Below are positions 1 to 8,454 of a stretch of 64,000 nt of DNA, one piece after another (within the stretch, counting starts at the first letter, position 1; every line of letters starts with the position of its first letter). The notes below the pieces were generated by a model, which was not told where the DNA came from, ran no database searches, and saw only the letters and a program-made list of their open reading frames with translations. The DNA comes from Levilactobacillus zymae (GTDB lineage Bacteria; Bacillota; Bacilli; Lactobacillales; Lactobacillaceae): contig NZ_JAVLAS010000001.1 in assembly GCF_032190635.1 (NCBI RefSeq), positions 1,798,001-1,862,000 of the forward strand. The letters are read 5' to 3'. A program made the translations under genes and the position numbers.

Positions 1-201
1 CGTATCGTCACCACCACGGCCAACATTGACCCCTGGGTAGATGTGCGTCCCGCGTTGACGGTAAAGGATAGAACCACTCGTTACAGTGGAGCCGTCAGCA
101 GCCTTCGTCCCAAGACGACGACCAGCAGAGTCCCGACCGTTAGCAGTGGACCCACCACCTTTATGGTGAGAGAAGAATTGTAAGTTCATGTTCATCAGCA
201 T
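1..201 (-). CDS. rpmA: Ribosomal protein L27 (bL27), 3' end cut by window edge
   Basis: Component of the 50S subunit near the peptidyl-transferase centre. Reading from the ATG at 201 the product begins [17 protein letters not shown], then the conserved NGRDS segment, and runs for 67 codons to the window edge. The N-terminal LQFF extension followed by S is the Firmicutes form of L27, which is cut off by the protease Prp before or during ribosome assembly; the prp gene lies immediately upstream (221-559). Three Met codons occur at the start (201, 195, 189); I chose the first, but the exact one is uncertain. Confidence 0.93.
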   Translation of the reverse strand, partial: MLMNMNLQFFSHHKGGGSTANGRDSAGRRLGTKAADGSTVTSGSILYRQRGTHIYPGVNVGRGGDDT

Positions 202-220
202 TTGTTTCACCCCCGTGGTT

Positions 221-559
221 TTAGTCGCTAACCTCGTTGACCTCAACGAAATCGGCGTAGTTCGTCGCGACGTCCCGTAATCCATCCGCAAAACTCTGGA
301 GTAGCGTTTGTCCCTTAAGTTCAGCCGGTGCTTCCAGCTTTGGTGGCAGGGTTACTTCCAGAAAGCCCCCCGCCTGATCACGATTATCCACGGTTACCGG
401 AATCTTAGCGACTCGTTGTAGACCGTTGACCGTCGTGATCGCAAGTACCGAAACTGCGGCACAAACGATGTCCTGACCGTATTCACCGGAGTCGGCGTGG
501 CCAGTGATTTGAAATGAATTGATTCGATCGGATCCGTGATGGATCGTAGCGTGAATCAT
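221..559 (-). CDS. prp: Ribosomal-processing cysteine protease Prp
   Basis: Cysteine protease that removes the N-terminal extension of ribosomal protein L27 in Firmicutes. The 112-residue product has the family signature: [18 protein letters not shown] spans residues 20-37, with the presumed catalytic pair His21 and Cys33. It sits between rplU and rpmA, the standard rplU-prp-rpmA order, and the downstream L27 carries the matching LQFF cleavage extension. Length is normal for the family. The pairing of protease and substrate in one operon makes this call secure. Confidence 0.95.
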   Translation of the reverse strand: MIHATIHHGSDRINSFQITGHADSGEYGQDIVCAAVSVLAITTVNGLQRVAKIPVTVDNRDQAGGFLEVTLPPKLEAPAELKGQTLLQSFADGLRDVATNYADFVEVNEVSD

Positions 560-587
560 CCGGACTCGCTCCTTTTAAGCTTTAACT

Positions 588-896
588 TTAAGCGTTGATC
601 GCGTCAATGACAACCTTGGTGTATGGTTGACGATGACCCTTCTTGGTGTGTTGGCCCTTCTTTGGCTTGTACTTGTAGGTCACAACCTTCTTTTCCAGAC
701 CCTGCTTTTCAACAGTTCCAGTTACAGTTGCGCCATCTACAGTTGGCATCCCAATCTTTGGCGTTTCGCCGCCGACAAACACGACTTGGTCAAAAGTGAC
801 CTTAGCGCCGGCCTCAACGTTTAACTTTTCAACGTAAACAGCTTGGCCTGCTTCGACCTTGTACTGCTTACCACCAGTTACGATAATTGCGTACAT
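588..896 (-). CDS. rplU: Ribosomal protein L21 (bL21)
   Basis: Primary 23S rRNA-binding protein of the 50S subunit. The 102-residue product starts [18 protein letters not shown] and contains the L21 segment [19 protein letters not shown] near the C-terminus. A strong ribosome binding site (AAGGAGGTGCAC) precedes the ATG. It is first in the rplU-prp-rpmA operon and is preceded by a conserved L21-type mRNA leader at about 903-1020. Confidence 0.97.
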   Translation of the reverse strand: MYAIIVTGGKQYKVEAGQAVYVEKLNVEAGAKVTFDQVVFVGGETPKIGMPTVDGATVTGTVEKQGLEKKVVTYKYKPKKGQHTKKGHRQPYTKVVIDAINA

Positions 897-902
897 CTAT
901 GT

Positions 903-1020
903 GCACCTCCTTGTAAGTAAAAGACTTAGACTCGCCGAAGACAAGTGATCGGTCACCCGATACTTAGGAACTTGTTCCGAGCGGTTGCAGCTGTGGAAGT
1001 CCACAAATACAACATGAAAA
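903..1020 (-). promoter_or_regulatory. L21-type ribosomal protein leader
   Basis: The untranslated stretch before rplU contains, in the minus-strand sense, GTGGACTTCCAC hairpin sequence, then GCAACCGCTCGGAACAAG and the paired CGAAGACAAG/CGAGTCTAAG region. This matches my recollection of the L21 leader of Firmicutes, a structured 5' UTR thought to mediate autogenous control. Boundaries are approximate; a covariance-model search would settle it. Confidence 0.7.
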
Positions 1021-1086
1021 TTGTACTGGAAACCAGTAAGGTTGTCAAGGATTATTTTGCCGACCTACTGCCAGCAGCCCGATGAC

Positions 1087-1122
1087 TAAAAACAGGTTCG
1101 AGACGATGGCCTCGAACCTGTC
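1087..1122 (-). terminator. Rho-independent terminator of the dUTPase unit
   Basis: In the minus sense, ACAGGTTCGAG pairs with CTCGAACCTGT around an 8-nt loop and is followed by TTTTTAG. It lies just after the stop codon of the dUTPase gene, closing the 1129-3495 unit. Confidence 0.9.
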
Positions 1123-1128
1123 ATTTCG

Positions 1129-1671
1129 TTAATAGTCGCCAGCTTGGCGGTCCAGATTAATCTGGCGCTTGGCTTCATAGGCCGTTTGGATCTCGTCTTG
1201 GCTAAAGCCCAGATCGACGAACCCCCACTTGAGAAACAGCCGCCACGCGTGCCGGTAATCGTCCTGCCGGTGATCGAAGTGACTGTTAAACAGCATTCGT
1301 TTTAAGATTAAGTATTGTTGGTCTAAATCCTTGGCCGGCCGACTCTTCGCCAACGTGGTCAGGTCTTCTTCGGTCAACATGATGAGGTGCGTCCAGGTCT
1401 TCTTGGCCGCCACCAGTAGGAAAAAGTCGAGGGCGTCTGTATACTCAGTCAACAGCGTTTCGCGCGCCGTCTTACCGGCATCGGCCTTGCCCCGGTGAGT
1501 CTTCCAGACCTTGAACCACTCAGAGGTATTGGCCACCTCCGCTAATTCCACGTCCAACGCCACGTAGGCGTTTTCGATTTGCCGTGGTCGGGACAATTCA
1601 ATGTCGCGCTCACGGGTAATCTGCTCGTCTAAAGCAATGGACTGTTGTACCAATTTAGCAAGTTGTAGCAC
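1129..1671 (-). CDS. dUTP diphosphatase, dimeric all-alpha type
   Basis: Predicted to hydrolyse dUTP to dUMP and pyrophosphate, limiting uracil in DNA and supplying dTMP synthesis. The 180-residue product has the metal-binding ExxE helix at Glu42/Glu45 (ALDVELAEVANTSEWFKVWK) and a second ExxD helix at Glu76/Asp79 (EYTDALDFFL), the pattern of the MazG-like dimeric dUTPase family, unrelated to the trimeric beta type. The start is a GTG at 1671 with GGAGG upstream; the previous gene stops 12 bases before it. It is the last gene of a three-gene unit. A related MazG-type pyrophosphatase with another substrate cannot be excluded. Confidence 0.82.
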   Translation of the reverse strand: MLQLAKLVQQSIALDEQITRERDIELSRPRQIENAYVALDVELAEVANTSEWFKVWKTHRGKADAGKTARETLLTEYTDALDFFLLVAAKKTWTHLIMLTEEDLTTLAKSRPAKDLDQQYLILKRMLFNSHFDHRQDDYRHAWRLFLKWGFVDLGFSQDEIQTAYEAKRQINLDRQAGDY

Positions 1672-1682
1672 CCAAATTCCTC

Positions 1683-2624
1683 CTAGCCAAAAATCAACGG
1701 ATCCGACACAATTTCCAAATCATCCAGATTTTCTAAGTACCAATCCCGCATGAACGGGTAACGCAGCAAAACGTCAAACCAGGAGACGCGTTGCTCATCG
1801 TCGTGCACGGTTAGTACCCATTCTGGTTGGCCTTCGAGCTGGTTATTGAAGATATCTACGACCACGTTTTTATCCAGTTGAATCTGGGCACCGTTGCCGT
1901 TAACGCCGTTAGTCAACATGAAGTCGTTCTTGGCGGCCGTCACGAAGAGTCGATCGACCACTCCCGCCGGCAAATCGGCGGCCCGCACGGCGTAGTTTTG
2001 TTGGTTAGCGGCGTCCAGAATATTAAAGTCCACGGAGTATCCGTAGTCTTCCTTTAAGTAGCGCGCAAAATCCACCAGAATCTGGACGGAGGCCTTGACA
2101 GTATCGGCTGGAACCGTGTCGTGCAGATCAATGATGAACAGTTGGGTTAGCGCATGACTGTTAAACCGAAACATCTTGCGGTCTAAGTTGAGGTAAAACA
2201 GCGACTGCCCCGTCGCCTTTTCCCGGTAGAAGACGCCCCCGTTTTCGGAGGGCTCAATCCGGAAATTGAAAGTGCCCCGATCACCCAGCGGCGTTAACTG
2301 TTGGGTCAACTCTTCGTGGTGATCGCGCGACTGCAGCATCACGTGCTTGCCTTGATCGTGCAGCTCTAACATCCGCGCCATGAATAGCAGATAATAATCC
2401 GCGTTGCTGTATTGGTGCGGGAAAGTCACGTAGTCCGAGTCCAACTTGAAATCCGCCAGTTGCGTGGCGGCCGCGACTAACTCGTCGGCATCGTGGGTCT
2501 TGATCAACTGATCCATTAACTTGGTAAACGTCAAACCGGTCTCCAAACCACTCTTAATGGCCTCGTTATAGTTCAACAACCGGCCACTCGTAGTCAGCGT
2601 CGACGGATCGTTTTCGTTAATCAT
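1683..2624 (-). CDS. Conserved-looking protein of unknown function
   Basis: I do not recognise this 313-residue protein. It is acidic, has no signal peptide or membrane segment, and is rich in aromatic and Asp/Asn residues in its C-terminal half (for example EWVLTVHDDEQRVSWFDVLL). The start ATG at 2624 sits in an ATGATTAA overlap with the reading frame of the upstream gene (2617-3495), with a GGCGGGGTGAAG ribosome site, so the two are probably translationally coupled. It is followed closely by the dUTPase gene, which may hint at a nucleotide- or DNA-related role; that is inference from position only. Confidence 0.75.
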   Translation of the reverse strand: MINENDPSTLTTSGRLLNYNEAIKSGLETGLTFTKLMDQLIKTHDADELVAAATQLADFKLDSDYVTFPHQYSNADYYLLFMARMLELHDQGKHVMLQSRDHHEELTQQLTPLGDRGTFNFRIEPSENGGVFYREKATGQSLFYLNLDRKMFRFNSHALTQLFIIDLHDTVPADTVKASVQILVDFARYLKEDYGYSVDFNILDAANQQNYAVRAADLPAGVVDRLFVTAAKNDFMLTNGVNGNGAQIQLDKNVVVDIFNNQLEGQPEWVLTVHDDEQRVSWFDVLLRYPFMRDWYLENLDDLEIVSDPLIFG

Positions 2625-3495
2625 CAGTCTTCACCCCGCCTTCGCTCTTGCCAATCAGACTGTTTAAATAGTCCGCATATAAGCTCTGGTTGTGCGCTTC
2701 AAAGTGTTCGAAATCATCAAAGGCATCCTGAATACTCTACTTTTCGTAATTCAAGATGGTATCTTCCTTCGATAACACCAGAATCTTATCGTCGTTTTCC
2801 TTGATGGCCTTGTGGGCGTTCAGCGCCTTTTCGTCTTGATCGGCCAACTCGGTTAACTGGTCAACGATTTGTTGCCGCTCGTCTTTAATCTTACTGGTAT
2901 CCCACGGCATACTACTCTTTTGACTGTTTTCCTTAAGCTGTTCACGCAACTGCGTCTTCTGGTTATCCCGGACGGATTGAGCATCCATGAGCTTTTGTAA
3001 TTGTTCACTTTCACTGGAGATTTGTTCAATCTTCGCGGTGTTTAACCGTTGGTGTTGGGCTTCTAATTCAAACGATTTTTGAAGTTTTTGGTATTCGGCC
3101 TGATCGAAATTAAACTTCACGTTAATCACGTCGAGGTCCCCGAATAACCGCCGGTCCCACCAATTTCCAAAGTAAATGTGAAACAGACCGGTCGTGTATT
3201 CTTCGTAATAGAAAAATGGATAAATATGCCCTAAATAATCAATTAAGTTATCACTTAAATAATGGCTGATCTGGAGATGAATGTTATCGACCAATTCAGC
3301 CAGATGGTTAACGGCCCTAGCGGCGCGCGTCTTCTTAACTTCTTGGTAGTAACGAACTTGATCGAGCAATTCGTATACTTGCCGGTCGTCACCGTGTTGA
3401 ACCGCTGCCTGTAACGTGCTCAAGTAATCGAGTTTGTTGGCGATTGCCTGGGTTAAGACGTCGGCAGCACTTGTTTGCTGTTCTTGATTTTCCAT
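2617..3495 (-). pseudogene. Unknown coiled-coil protein, interrupted by an in-frame TAG
   Basis: From the ATG at 3495 a 252-residue product ends at a TAG (2739-2737). The same frame then continues for 39 sense codons (beginning SIQDAFDDFEHFEAHN, ending VKTDD) to a TAA at 2619-2617, which overlaps the ATG of the next gene as ATGATTAA. The gap is thus clearly coding-like and the original protein was probably about 291 residues. The visible product has an aromatic-rich middle (HIYPFFYYEEY, residues 90-100; GNWWDRRLFGDLD, 110-122) and a Gln/Glu/Lys-rich region from about 132 to 240 that should form coiled coil. I do not recognise the family. It may be a nonsense mutant with a nearly full-length product, a sequencing error, or a readthrough site. 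Confidence 0.7.
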
Positions 3496-3812
3496 GAATT
3501 ATCCCTCATTCTCGTGTTCTTAGGCACTGCCGTGAACATTGGTTATACGTTTATGTTACCAAAAAAATGCGGAGAATAAAGCAGTTTGCGCGAATTTCGA
3601 GTAAAAACAACACTTTTTTTATAATCCGTTTGATTTTCACCGAACCGCTTTAGCAAAACCGGTAAGCGACGCCACGTCGCCGCCCACCGACACCATCCGG
3701 CACACACCACTCCCCCCGAGTAATCAAAAACCGCTGACGGTCCACAGACCGCCAACGGTTTTTATAACTAACTTGGTTGAACGTGACGCTGAGCCTAACG
3801 GCGACGTCTCGT
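3496..3812. other. Intergenic stretch between glnA and the 3495 gene
   Basis: Besides the glnA terminator this 317-base gap shows an AT-rich part at about 3545-3635 (minus sense GGTAACATAAACG close to the next start), a likely place for the promoter of the 2617-3495 gene. The short reading frames here have no coding character that I can see. Confidence 0.5.
3726..3765 (-). terminator. Terminator of glnRA
   Basis: In the minus sense, AAAACCGTTGGCGGTC pairs with GACCGTCAGCGGTTTT (one mismatch) around TGTG, followed by T residues. It lies 47 bases downstream of the glnA stop codon. Confidence 0.9.
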
Positions 3813-5153
3813 TTAGTACAGTTCCAGGTACTGGTCACGTTCCCACTGGGAAACCTGGGTCCGGTAAGAATTGTATTCCAAGTTCTTCGCTTCAATGAAG
3901 CTTTGATAGAGGTGGTGCCCCATGGCGTTACGCATCACATCGTCGGCTGCCAAGTCCTTCAGTGCGTTGTGTAAGGTATCCGGCAAGTTGGTGATGTGAT
4001 TTTCCTGCCGTTCTTCGGCGTCCATCCGGTAAATGTTCCGGTCCACGGCTTCTTGTGGGGCTAACTTATTACGTAACCCGTCCAAGCCGGCTTCGAGTAC
4101 CGCCGCAAGGGCCAAGTAAGGGTTGGCCGCTGGATCAACACTCCGTAATTCCAACCGTGTGGACAGGCCGCGTGAGCTTGGTACCCGGATTAGAGGTGAC
4201 CGGTTAGACCCGGACCAAGCCACGTATACGGGAGCTTCGTAACCGGGAACCAGCCGCTTATAACTGTTGACGATGGGGTTGCAGATCGCCGTAAAGCTCC
4301 GCGCGTGCTTCAGCAAACCACCCAAGAAGTGGAAAGCATCTTCAGACAACTGCATGTCGCCCTTTTCATCGTAGAAGGCGTTCCCCTTATCATGGAATAA
4401 GGACATGTTCAGGTGCATCCCGGACCCGTTGATGCCCGCCAACGGTTTCGGCATGAAGGTCGCATACAGCCCATACTTACGGGCGATGGTCTTCACCACC
4501 AGCTTGAAGGTTTGGATATTGTCGGCGGCAGCTAACGCATCGGCATACTTAAAGTCAATTTCGTGTTGGCCCGGTGCGACTTCGTGGTGCGCAGCTTCGA
4601 CGTCAAAGCCCATTTCTTCCAGGGTCAAAACGATTTCGCGGCGGCAGTTCTCCCCTAAGTCCATCGGAGCCATGTCGAAATAGCTACCCTTATCGTTTAA
4701 TTCCGTCGTCGGTTTCCCATTTTCGTCCATCTTGAACAGGAAGAATTCGGGTTCGGGACCGATGTTGAAGTCGGTAAAGCCGGCCTTGCGCATATCCGCC
4801 AGAACGCGAATCAGGTTATTCCGTGGATCACCCTCAAAGGGTTGGCCATCCGGCGTGTAAACTTCACAAATCACCCGTGCGATTTTGCCCCGTTCCGTAC
4901 TCCAAGGGAAGATCATCCACGTGGACAGGTCGGGATACAGGTACATATCGCTTTCTTCAATGCGGACGAAGCCATCGATTGACGACCCATCAAACATCAA
5001 CTTGTTGTCTAATAATTTACCTAATTTGCTGATGGGTACTTCCACGTTCTTAATCGTGCCAAATAAATCCGTAAACATTAACCGCAGAAACTTCACGTCT
5101 TCGTCCTTGGCCATCTGGCGAATATCATCTTTCGTGAATGCCGGTTTTGCCAT
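3813..5153 (-). CDS. glnA: Glutamine synthetase, type I (GSI-alpha)
   Basis: ATP-dependent ligation of ammonia to glutamate. The 446-residue product is the length of the Gram-positive GSI-alpha form, which lacks the adenylylation control of enteric GSI. Visible motifs: [10 protein letters not shown] (residues 53-62), the glutamate-site region [11 protein letters not shown], the ATP-site region [12 protein letters not shown] and [19 protein letters not shown]. It follows glnR by 44 bases in the usual glnRA operon, so expression is expected to be repressed by GlnR when nitrogen is ample. Confidence 0.97.
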   Translation of the reverse strand: MAKPAFTKDDIRQMAKDEDVKFLRLMFTDLFGTIKNVEVPISKLGKLLDNKLMFDGSSIDGFVRIEESDMYLYPDLSTWMIFPWSTERGKIARVICEVYTPDGQPFEGDPRNNLIRVLADMRKAGFTDFNIGPEPEFFLFKMDENGKPTTELNDKGSYFDMAPMDLGENCRREIVLTLEEMGFDVEAAHHEVAPGQHEIDFKYADALAAADNIQTFKLVVKTIARKYGLYATFMPKPLAGINGSGMHLNMSLFHDKGNAFYDEKGDMQLSEDAFHFLGGLLKHARSFTAICNPIVNSYKRLVPGYEAPVYVAWSGSNRSPLIRVPSSRGLSTRLELRSVDPAANPYLALAAVLEAGLDGLRNKLAPQEAVDRNIYRMDAEERQENHITNLPDTLHNALKDLAADDVMRNAMGHHLYQSFIEAKNLEYNSYRTQVSQWERDQYLELY

Positions 5154-5197
5154 GCAAATCGCTCCCTATCAAAATTTTTATGCCAAAGTATCAACTA

Positions 5198-5584
5198 TTA
5201 CAGGGGTCGGTGCGGATCTAGGTTATTGGGTGAATGCCCCAATCCCCCTTGGCGAATGAACTCGTCCTGCAGGATTCGCCGGACATCCGCATCCGTCAGG
5301 GGACGTTCCTGTGCCGCTTTACGCGCGGCAGCGGCTTTCGCCTGCTGGTCATAAATGGCCTTGATGCCCGCCACGTTGACCCCCTCATCGAGGTAATCCT
5401 TAATTTCCAACAACCGGTCAACATCGTTTAACGAATACATGCGCCGATTGCCATCGTTACGTTGCGGGGTCACTAGCCCCTGCGCTTCGTAGTAGCGGAT
5501 CTGCCGCGCCGTAAGATTCGTTAACTTCATTACGGTACCAATCGGCAGGACAGCCAGTGACCGCCGGAGTTCTTTTCCTTTCAA
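5198..5584 (-). CDS. glnR: MerR-family nitrogen regulator GlnR
   Basis: Repressor of nitrogen-assimilation genes, working with feedback-inhibited GlnA. The N-terminal winged helix has VMKLTNLTARQIRYYEAQGL, the MerR recognition region, followed by NRRMYSLNDVDRLLEIKDYL and a short C-terminal tail that in this family senses GlnA. I prefer the TTG at 5584 (product MKGKELRRSLAVLPIG, 128 residues): AAGGGGG lies 8 bases before it, whereas an upstream TTG at 5602 would overlap that ribosome site. A GlnR box and a promoter lie directly upstream. Confidence 0.94.
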   Translation of the reverse strand: MKGKELRRSLAVLPIGTVMKLTNLTARQIRYYEAQGLVTPQRNDGNRRMYSLNDVDRLLEIKDYLDEGVNVAGIKAIYDQQAKAAAARKAAQERPLTDADVRRILQDEFIRQGGLGHSPNNLDPHRPL

Positions 5585-5612
5585 CCTACCGGCCCCCTTC
5601 AACTATACCGAT

Positions 5613-5640
5613 ATCATACCACGCCACCGGGGGGAGTCAA
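5613..5640 (-). promoter_or_regulatory. Promoter of glnRA
   Basis: In the minus sense TTGACT (5640-5635) is followed after 16 bases by TATGAT (5618-5613), a good sigma-A type promoter 29 bases ahead of the chosen glnR start. The GlnR box ends 8 bases upstream of the -35. Confidence 0.7.
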
Positions 5641-5647
5641 GATGAGA

Positions 5648-5664
5648 TGTTATGTTTTATGACA
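5648..5664. promoter_or_regulatory. GlnR operator (TGTNA-N7-TNACA)
   Basis: The 17 bases TGTTATGTTTTATGACA fit the GlnR/TnrA consensus TGTNAN7TNACA exactly. The site lies just upstream of the -35 of glnRA, as expected for autoregulation. I saw only one full-match box here, while the Bacillus subtilis glnRA promoter has two operators. Confidence 0.88.
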
Positions 5665-5705
5665 TCTATCGTTAATTTTCCCCAATCTTTAGTTAATCGT
5701 AATAA

Positions 5706-6623
5706 CTAATGGGTCAACCACAGAGCCACCCGCTGATCAATCAGGGCGCGCTGTTCCGGGTGCTGTACCAAATCGTACCAAACCGCGGTCGTCTGGTGTT
5801 TAAACCAGGTCAATTGGCGTTTCGCATAGTGGCGTGAATCCTGCTTGACCTGGTCAATGGCTGCCGGTAAGCGCTCGGGTTGATCCAAAACGGGCAACAA
5901 TTCGCGGTAGCCAATACCACTCGCCGCCGGCAAAGCGGCGCCCCCTTGTTGGGCCAACCAACGGACTTCATCAAGTAGACCATTTTGGATCATTAGGTCC
6001 ACCCGGGTGTTAATTCGCCGATAGAGTAACTGCCGATCGGTCGTCAGGGCCACGTAGCGTTCATCATAGGCGGGACCGCCGTTCGCCTGATGGGAGAAAA
6101 GTTGCCCCGTAACCTGGATAACTTCTAACGCACGGACGGTCCGGCGAACATTGGTTGGCGGAATCTTAGCGGCGGCTAGCGGATCTTGCTGGTGTAACCG
6201 ATCCCATAGCGCTTGCGGCCCGTGTTCGTCTGCCTCGGCCCGTAATTGCGCTCGTAAGGCGGGATCCCCGGGCGCATCGGCCCCCAACGCTAAGCCATCA
6301 AATAGCGCCTGTAAATAAAAACCGGTTCCCCCGGCAATAATCGGCAGGTGGCCGCGTTGCGTAATCGCCGTAATCAGCGGCCGCGCCGCCGCCACGAACT
6401 GAGCCACGGTAAATTGTTGCGTCACGTCGCACACGTCGATGAGTTGGTGGGGGGCCTGGCGTTGTTCGGCGGGAGTGGCTTTAGCCGTGCCGATGTCTAA
6501 GTGACGGTAAACCTGCATCGAATCGCCCGAAATGATCTCCCCGTTAAACTTTTGGGCCAACGCAATGGCTAACGCGGTTTTCCCAACCGCCGTGGGCCCT
6601 ACGATCGCTAACACTTTCTCCAT
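5706..6623 (-). CDS. miaA: tRNA dimethylallyltransferase
   Basis: Transfers a dimethylallyl group to A37 of tRNAs that read codons starting with U. The 305-residue product has the P-loop GPTAVGKT (residues 9-16), the substrate segment SGDSMQVYRHLDIGTAK and AGGTGFYLQALFDGL, in the normal MiaA order and length. It is upstream of glnR in the same direction; the glnR promoter lies in between, so glnRA can be expressed independently. Confidence 0.96.
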   Translation of the reverse strand: MEKVLAIVGPTAVGKTALAIALAQKFNGEIISGDSMQVYRHLDIGTAKATPAEQRQAPHQLIDVCDVTQQFTVAQFVAAARPLITAITQRGHLPIIAGGTGFYLQALFDGLALGADAPGDPALRAQLRAEADEHGPQALWDRLHQQDPLAAAKIPPTNVRRTVRALEVIQVTGQLFSHQANGGPAYDERYVALTTDRQLLYRRINTRVDLMIQNGLLDEVRWLAQQGGAALPAASGIGYRELLPVLDQPERLPAAIDQVKQDSRHYAKRQLTWFKHQTTAVWYDLVQHPEQRALIDQRVALWLTH

Positions 6624-6806
6624 AATTCGTCGCTCCTCGTTAATTGCTAAGATAAGGGTACCATAGGTGGCGACCGCGTGCCGGGCAAAGTCTGTGGGTG
6701 ACCGGATTTTTCCGGCGCTTAAAGCTAAAACACTAGCTATTTTCTCCGGAACCTTGCATAATGGAAGCGGATAACTAACTTACTCATTGAAAGGGGTCTA
6801 CTGACC

Positions 6807-6986
6807 ATGAAGCATTTTACCAAGGGATTCTTATTTGGCGTCGTCGCGACGGCCAGTGCCGTTGCCGGTGCCGTCTTCTCCTTTAAGAAAAAGGTCGTGC
6901 AACCGATCGAAGATCAAGAAGCCCGGTTCGAAGAAAACCGCAAAAAAGCCAACCGCAAGAGCCACTCCGCTCATCACGGCTACTAA
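6807..6986 (+). CDS. DUF3042 family small membrane protein
   Basis: A 59-residue protein starting MKHFTKGFLFGVVATASAVA, with one N-terminal hydrophobic helix (about residues 6-25), then a charged tail ending ANRKSHSAHHGY. This is the DUF3042 pattern common in lactobacilli; function unknown. GAAAGGGG lies before the ATG. It is transcribed against its neighbours and ends at a shared terminator. Confidence 0.88.
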   Translation: MKHFTKGFLFGVVATASAVAGAVFSFKKKVVQPIEDQEARFEENRKKANRKSHSAHHGY

Positions 6987-6989
6987 CTC

Positions 6990-7031
6990 AAAAAGGTTCG
7001 TCCAGTCTTACGACCGTGACGAACCTTTTTT
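6990..7031. terminator. Bidirectional terminator
   Basis: AAAAAGGTTCGTC and GACGAACCTTTTTT form a long stem. It lies between the converging DUF3042 gene and the rhodanese-like gene and can serve both. Confidence 0.9.
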
Positions 7032-7036
7032 GACGA

Positions 7037-7447
7037 TTAATACTTCGTTTTTTTCGTTTTACCTTCCCAACGTGCGTAACCCGTCTTCAAGATATAAATC
7101 TCCTTGAAGTCGTCCTTCCCCAATCTGATGGCCGCGCGGGTACTTAACGCTTTCCCCTGATCATACAGGTAAACCGGCAAATCCGGCCGCAATTGGTTAT
7201 GATAAGCCGCAAACGTGGAATAAGGAATGTTCCGGGCACCCAAAATGTGACCAGCATCAAAATCCTTCTTTTCCCGTAAATCAATGACTTGAGCCTTCCG
7301 CATACCTTCTTGGAAGGTTTTCTCGTCGATGAGCGTGGCGACCCGGTTACGGCGTAAAACGGTACTTAACTGCCAACCGCCCCAAGCTACTAAAATCAAA
7401 ATCAAGATGATGGTATAAATTGTCCACCCGGAAACTGCAATTACCAA
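7037..7447 (-). CDS. Membrane-anchored rhodanese-like protein, catalytic Cys absent
   Basis: The 136-residue product has one N-terminal membrane helix (about residues 8-27) and a cytosolic rhodanese fold with VIDLREKKDFDAGHILGARNIP at 54-75, the typical first half. At the active-site loop, where active rhodaneses have Cys, the sequence is VYLYDQGKALSTRAA: Asp96 takes the place of Cys. A sulfurtransferase reaction is therefore unlikely; a binding or regulatory role is inferred. It follows the glucokinase gene by 31 bases and is the last gene of that block. Confidence 0.85.
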   Translation of the reverse strand: MVIAVSGWTIYTIILILILVAWGGWQLSTVLRRNRVATLIDEKTFQEGMRKAQVIDLREKKDFDAGHILGARNIPYSTFAAYHNQLRPDLPVYLYDQGKALSTRAAIRLGKDDFKEIYILKTGYARWEGKTKKTKY

Positions 7448-7478
7448 AACAAAATCGTCCTTCCTTAACAGCTAGTGC

Positions 7479-8450
7479 TTAATTAGTTTTTTGGAACCGC
7501 AAAGCTAAGGATGCGGCCCCGATTACCCCGGCATCGTTCCCCAGTTGGGCTAAGCGCAACTTGGTCGTGTCCCGGGCAGCAGGAAATGCATTTTCTTGGA
7601 AGTAACGCGTCGTCGGTTGCAACAACGTGTTCCCCGCGTTAGAAACGCCCCCGCCAATAATGATGTTCGCTGGGTTCAAAATGTTAGCCACGTTGGCCAA
7701 AGCCAATCCTAAGTAGTAGGTCACCCGATCAACCACTTGGTTGGCTAAGATATCGCCGTTGTCGGCTAAGTAGAAGATCATCTTCGACGTGATACTTTCT
7801 TGATTATCTTCCATCTCTTTTAAGCGTGACGTGCCTAAGAAGTCCTTGGCCATGTCGGCGGCCACGTGGACAATCCCCGTAGCAGACGCGTATTGTTCGA
7901 GACAGCCGCGCTTACCACAGTTGCACAGGTAACCGTTCGGTTGAACGGTCACGTGACCGAGTTCACCGGCCCCGCCGTTGACCCCGTGTAGCAGGCGACC
8001 ACCCGCAATGACACCGCCACCGACCCCGGTACCCAAGGTGACAAAGACCACGTCTTCATCCTTTTCACCGGCGCCCTTCCAGTATTCTCCTAAAGAAGCA
8101 ACGTTCGCATCATTATCAAGGATGAATTGGAGCCCTAAGCCCTCTTGAATTTGGTCACGCACGCGTTGGCGCGTTTTCCAGTTCAGGTTGACTGCAAAGA
8201 GAACGGTTCCATTTTCAATATCGACCGGTCCGGGAACGCCCATGCCAATGCCTAAGAAATCGGCCGTGGTAAACTCCGAGCTCGTAATGTGTTCGTTGAT
8301 TGATTTAATGATATTTGGAATAATGTGGCTACCGTCGTCGTGGGTCTCCGTCGGAATACTCCACTTCGTCAGGATTTCCCCGTCGACCGTAATAAAGGCC
8401 ATCTTGGTAGTGGTCCCACCTAAATCGATCCCAATTAAATTCCGTGCCAT
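7479..8450 (-). CDS. glcK: ROK-family glucokinase
   Basis: Phosphorylates glucose with ATP to glucose 6-phosphate. The product has the ATP-binding GIDLGGTTTKMA near its start, VTLGTGVGGGVI, and the ROK zinc motif CNCGKRGCLEQYASATGI. I start it at the ATG at 8450 (MARNLIGIDLGG, 323 residues), which has GGAGGGG at a good distance; the reading frame is open 22 codons further upstream but that part overlaps the end of yqgQ. The rhomboid-yqgQ-glcK order equals the Bacillus yqgP-yqgQ-glcK cluster. Confidence 0.95.
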   Translation of the reverse strand: MARNLIGIDLGGTTTKMAFITVDGEILTKWSIPTETHDDGSHIIPNIIKSINEHITSSEFTTADFLGIGMGVPGPVDIENGTVLFAVNLNWKTRQRVRDQIQEGLGLQFILDNDANVASLGEYWKGAGEKDEDVVFVTLGTGVGGGVIAGGRLLHGVNGGAGELGHVTVQPNGYLCNCGKRGCLEQYASATGIVHVAADMAKDFLGTSRLKEMEDNQESITSKMIFYLADNGDILANQVVDRVTYYLGLALANVANILNPANIIIGGGVSNAGNTLLQPTTRYFQENAFPAARDTTKLRLAQLGNDAGVIGAASLALRFQKTN

Positions 8451-8454
8451 AATT

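Noticed and set aside
3543..3895. Minus-strand frames in the gap after glnA
   Set aside because: They run through the glnA terminator and overlap the glnA end in another frame, with no coding character.
6661..6806. tRNA-like or riboswitch-like structure upstream of the DUF3042 gene
   Set aside because: No cloverleaf or known core could be drawn; it is probably just two divergent promoters.
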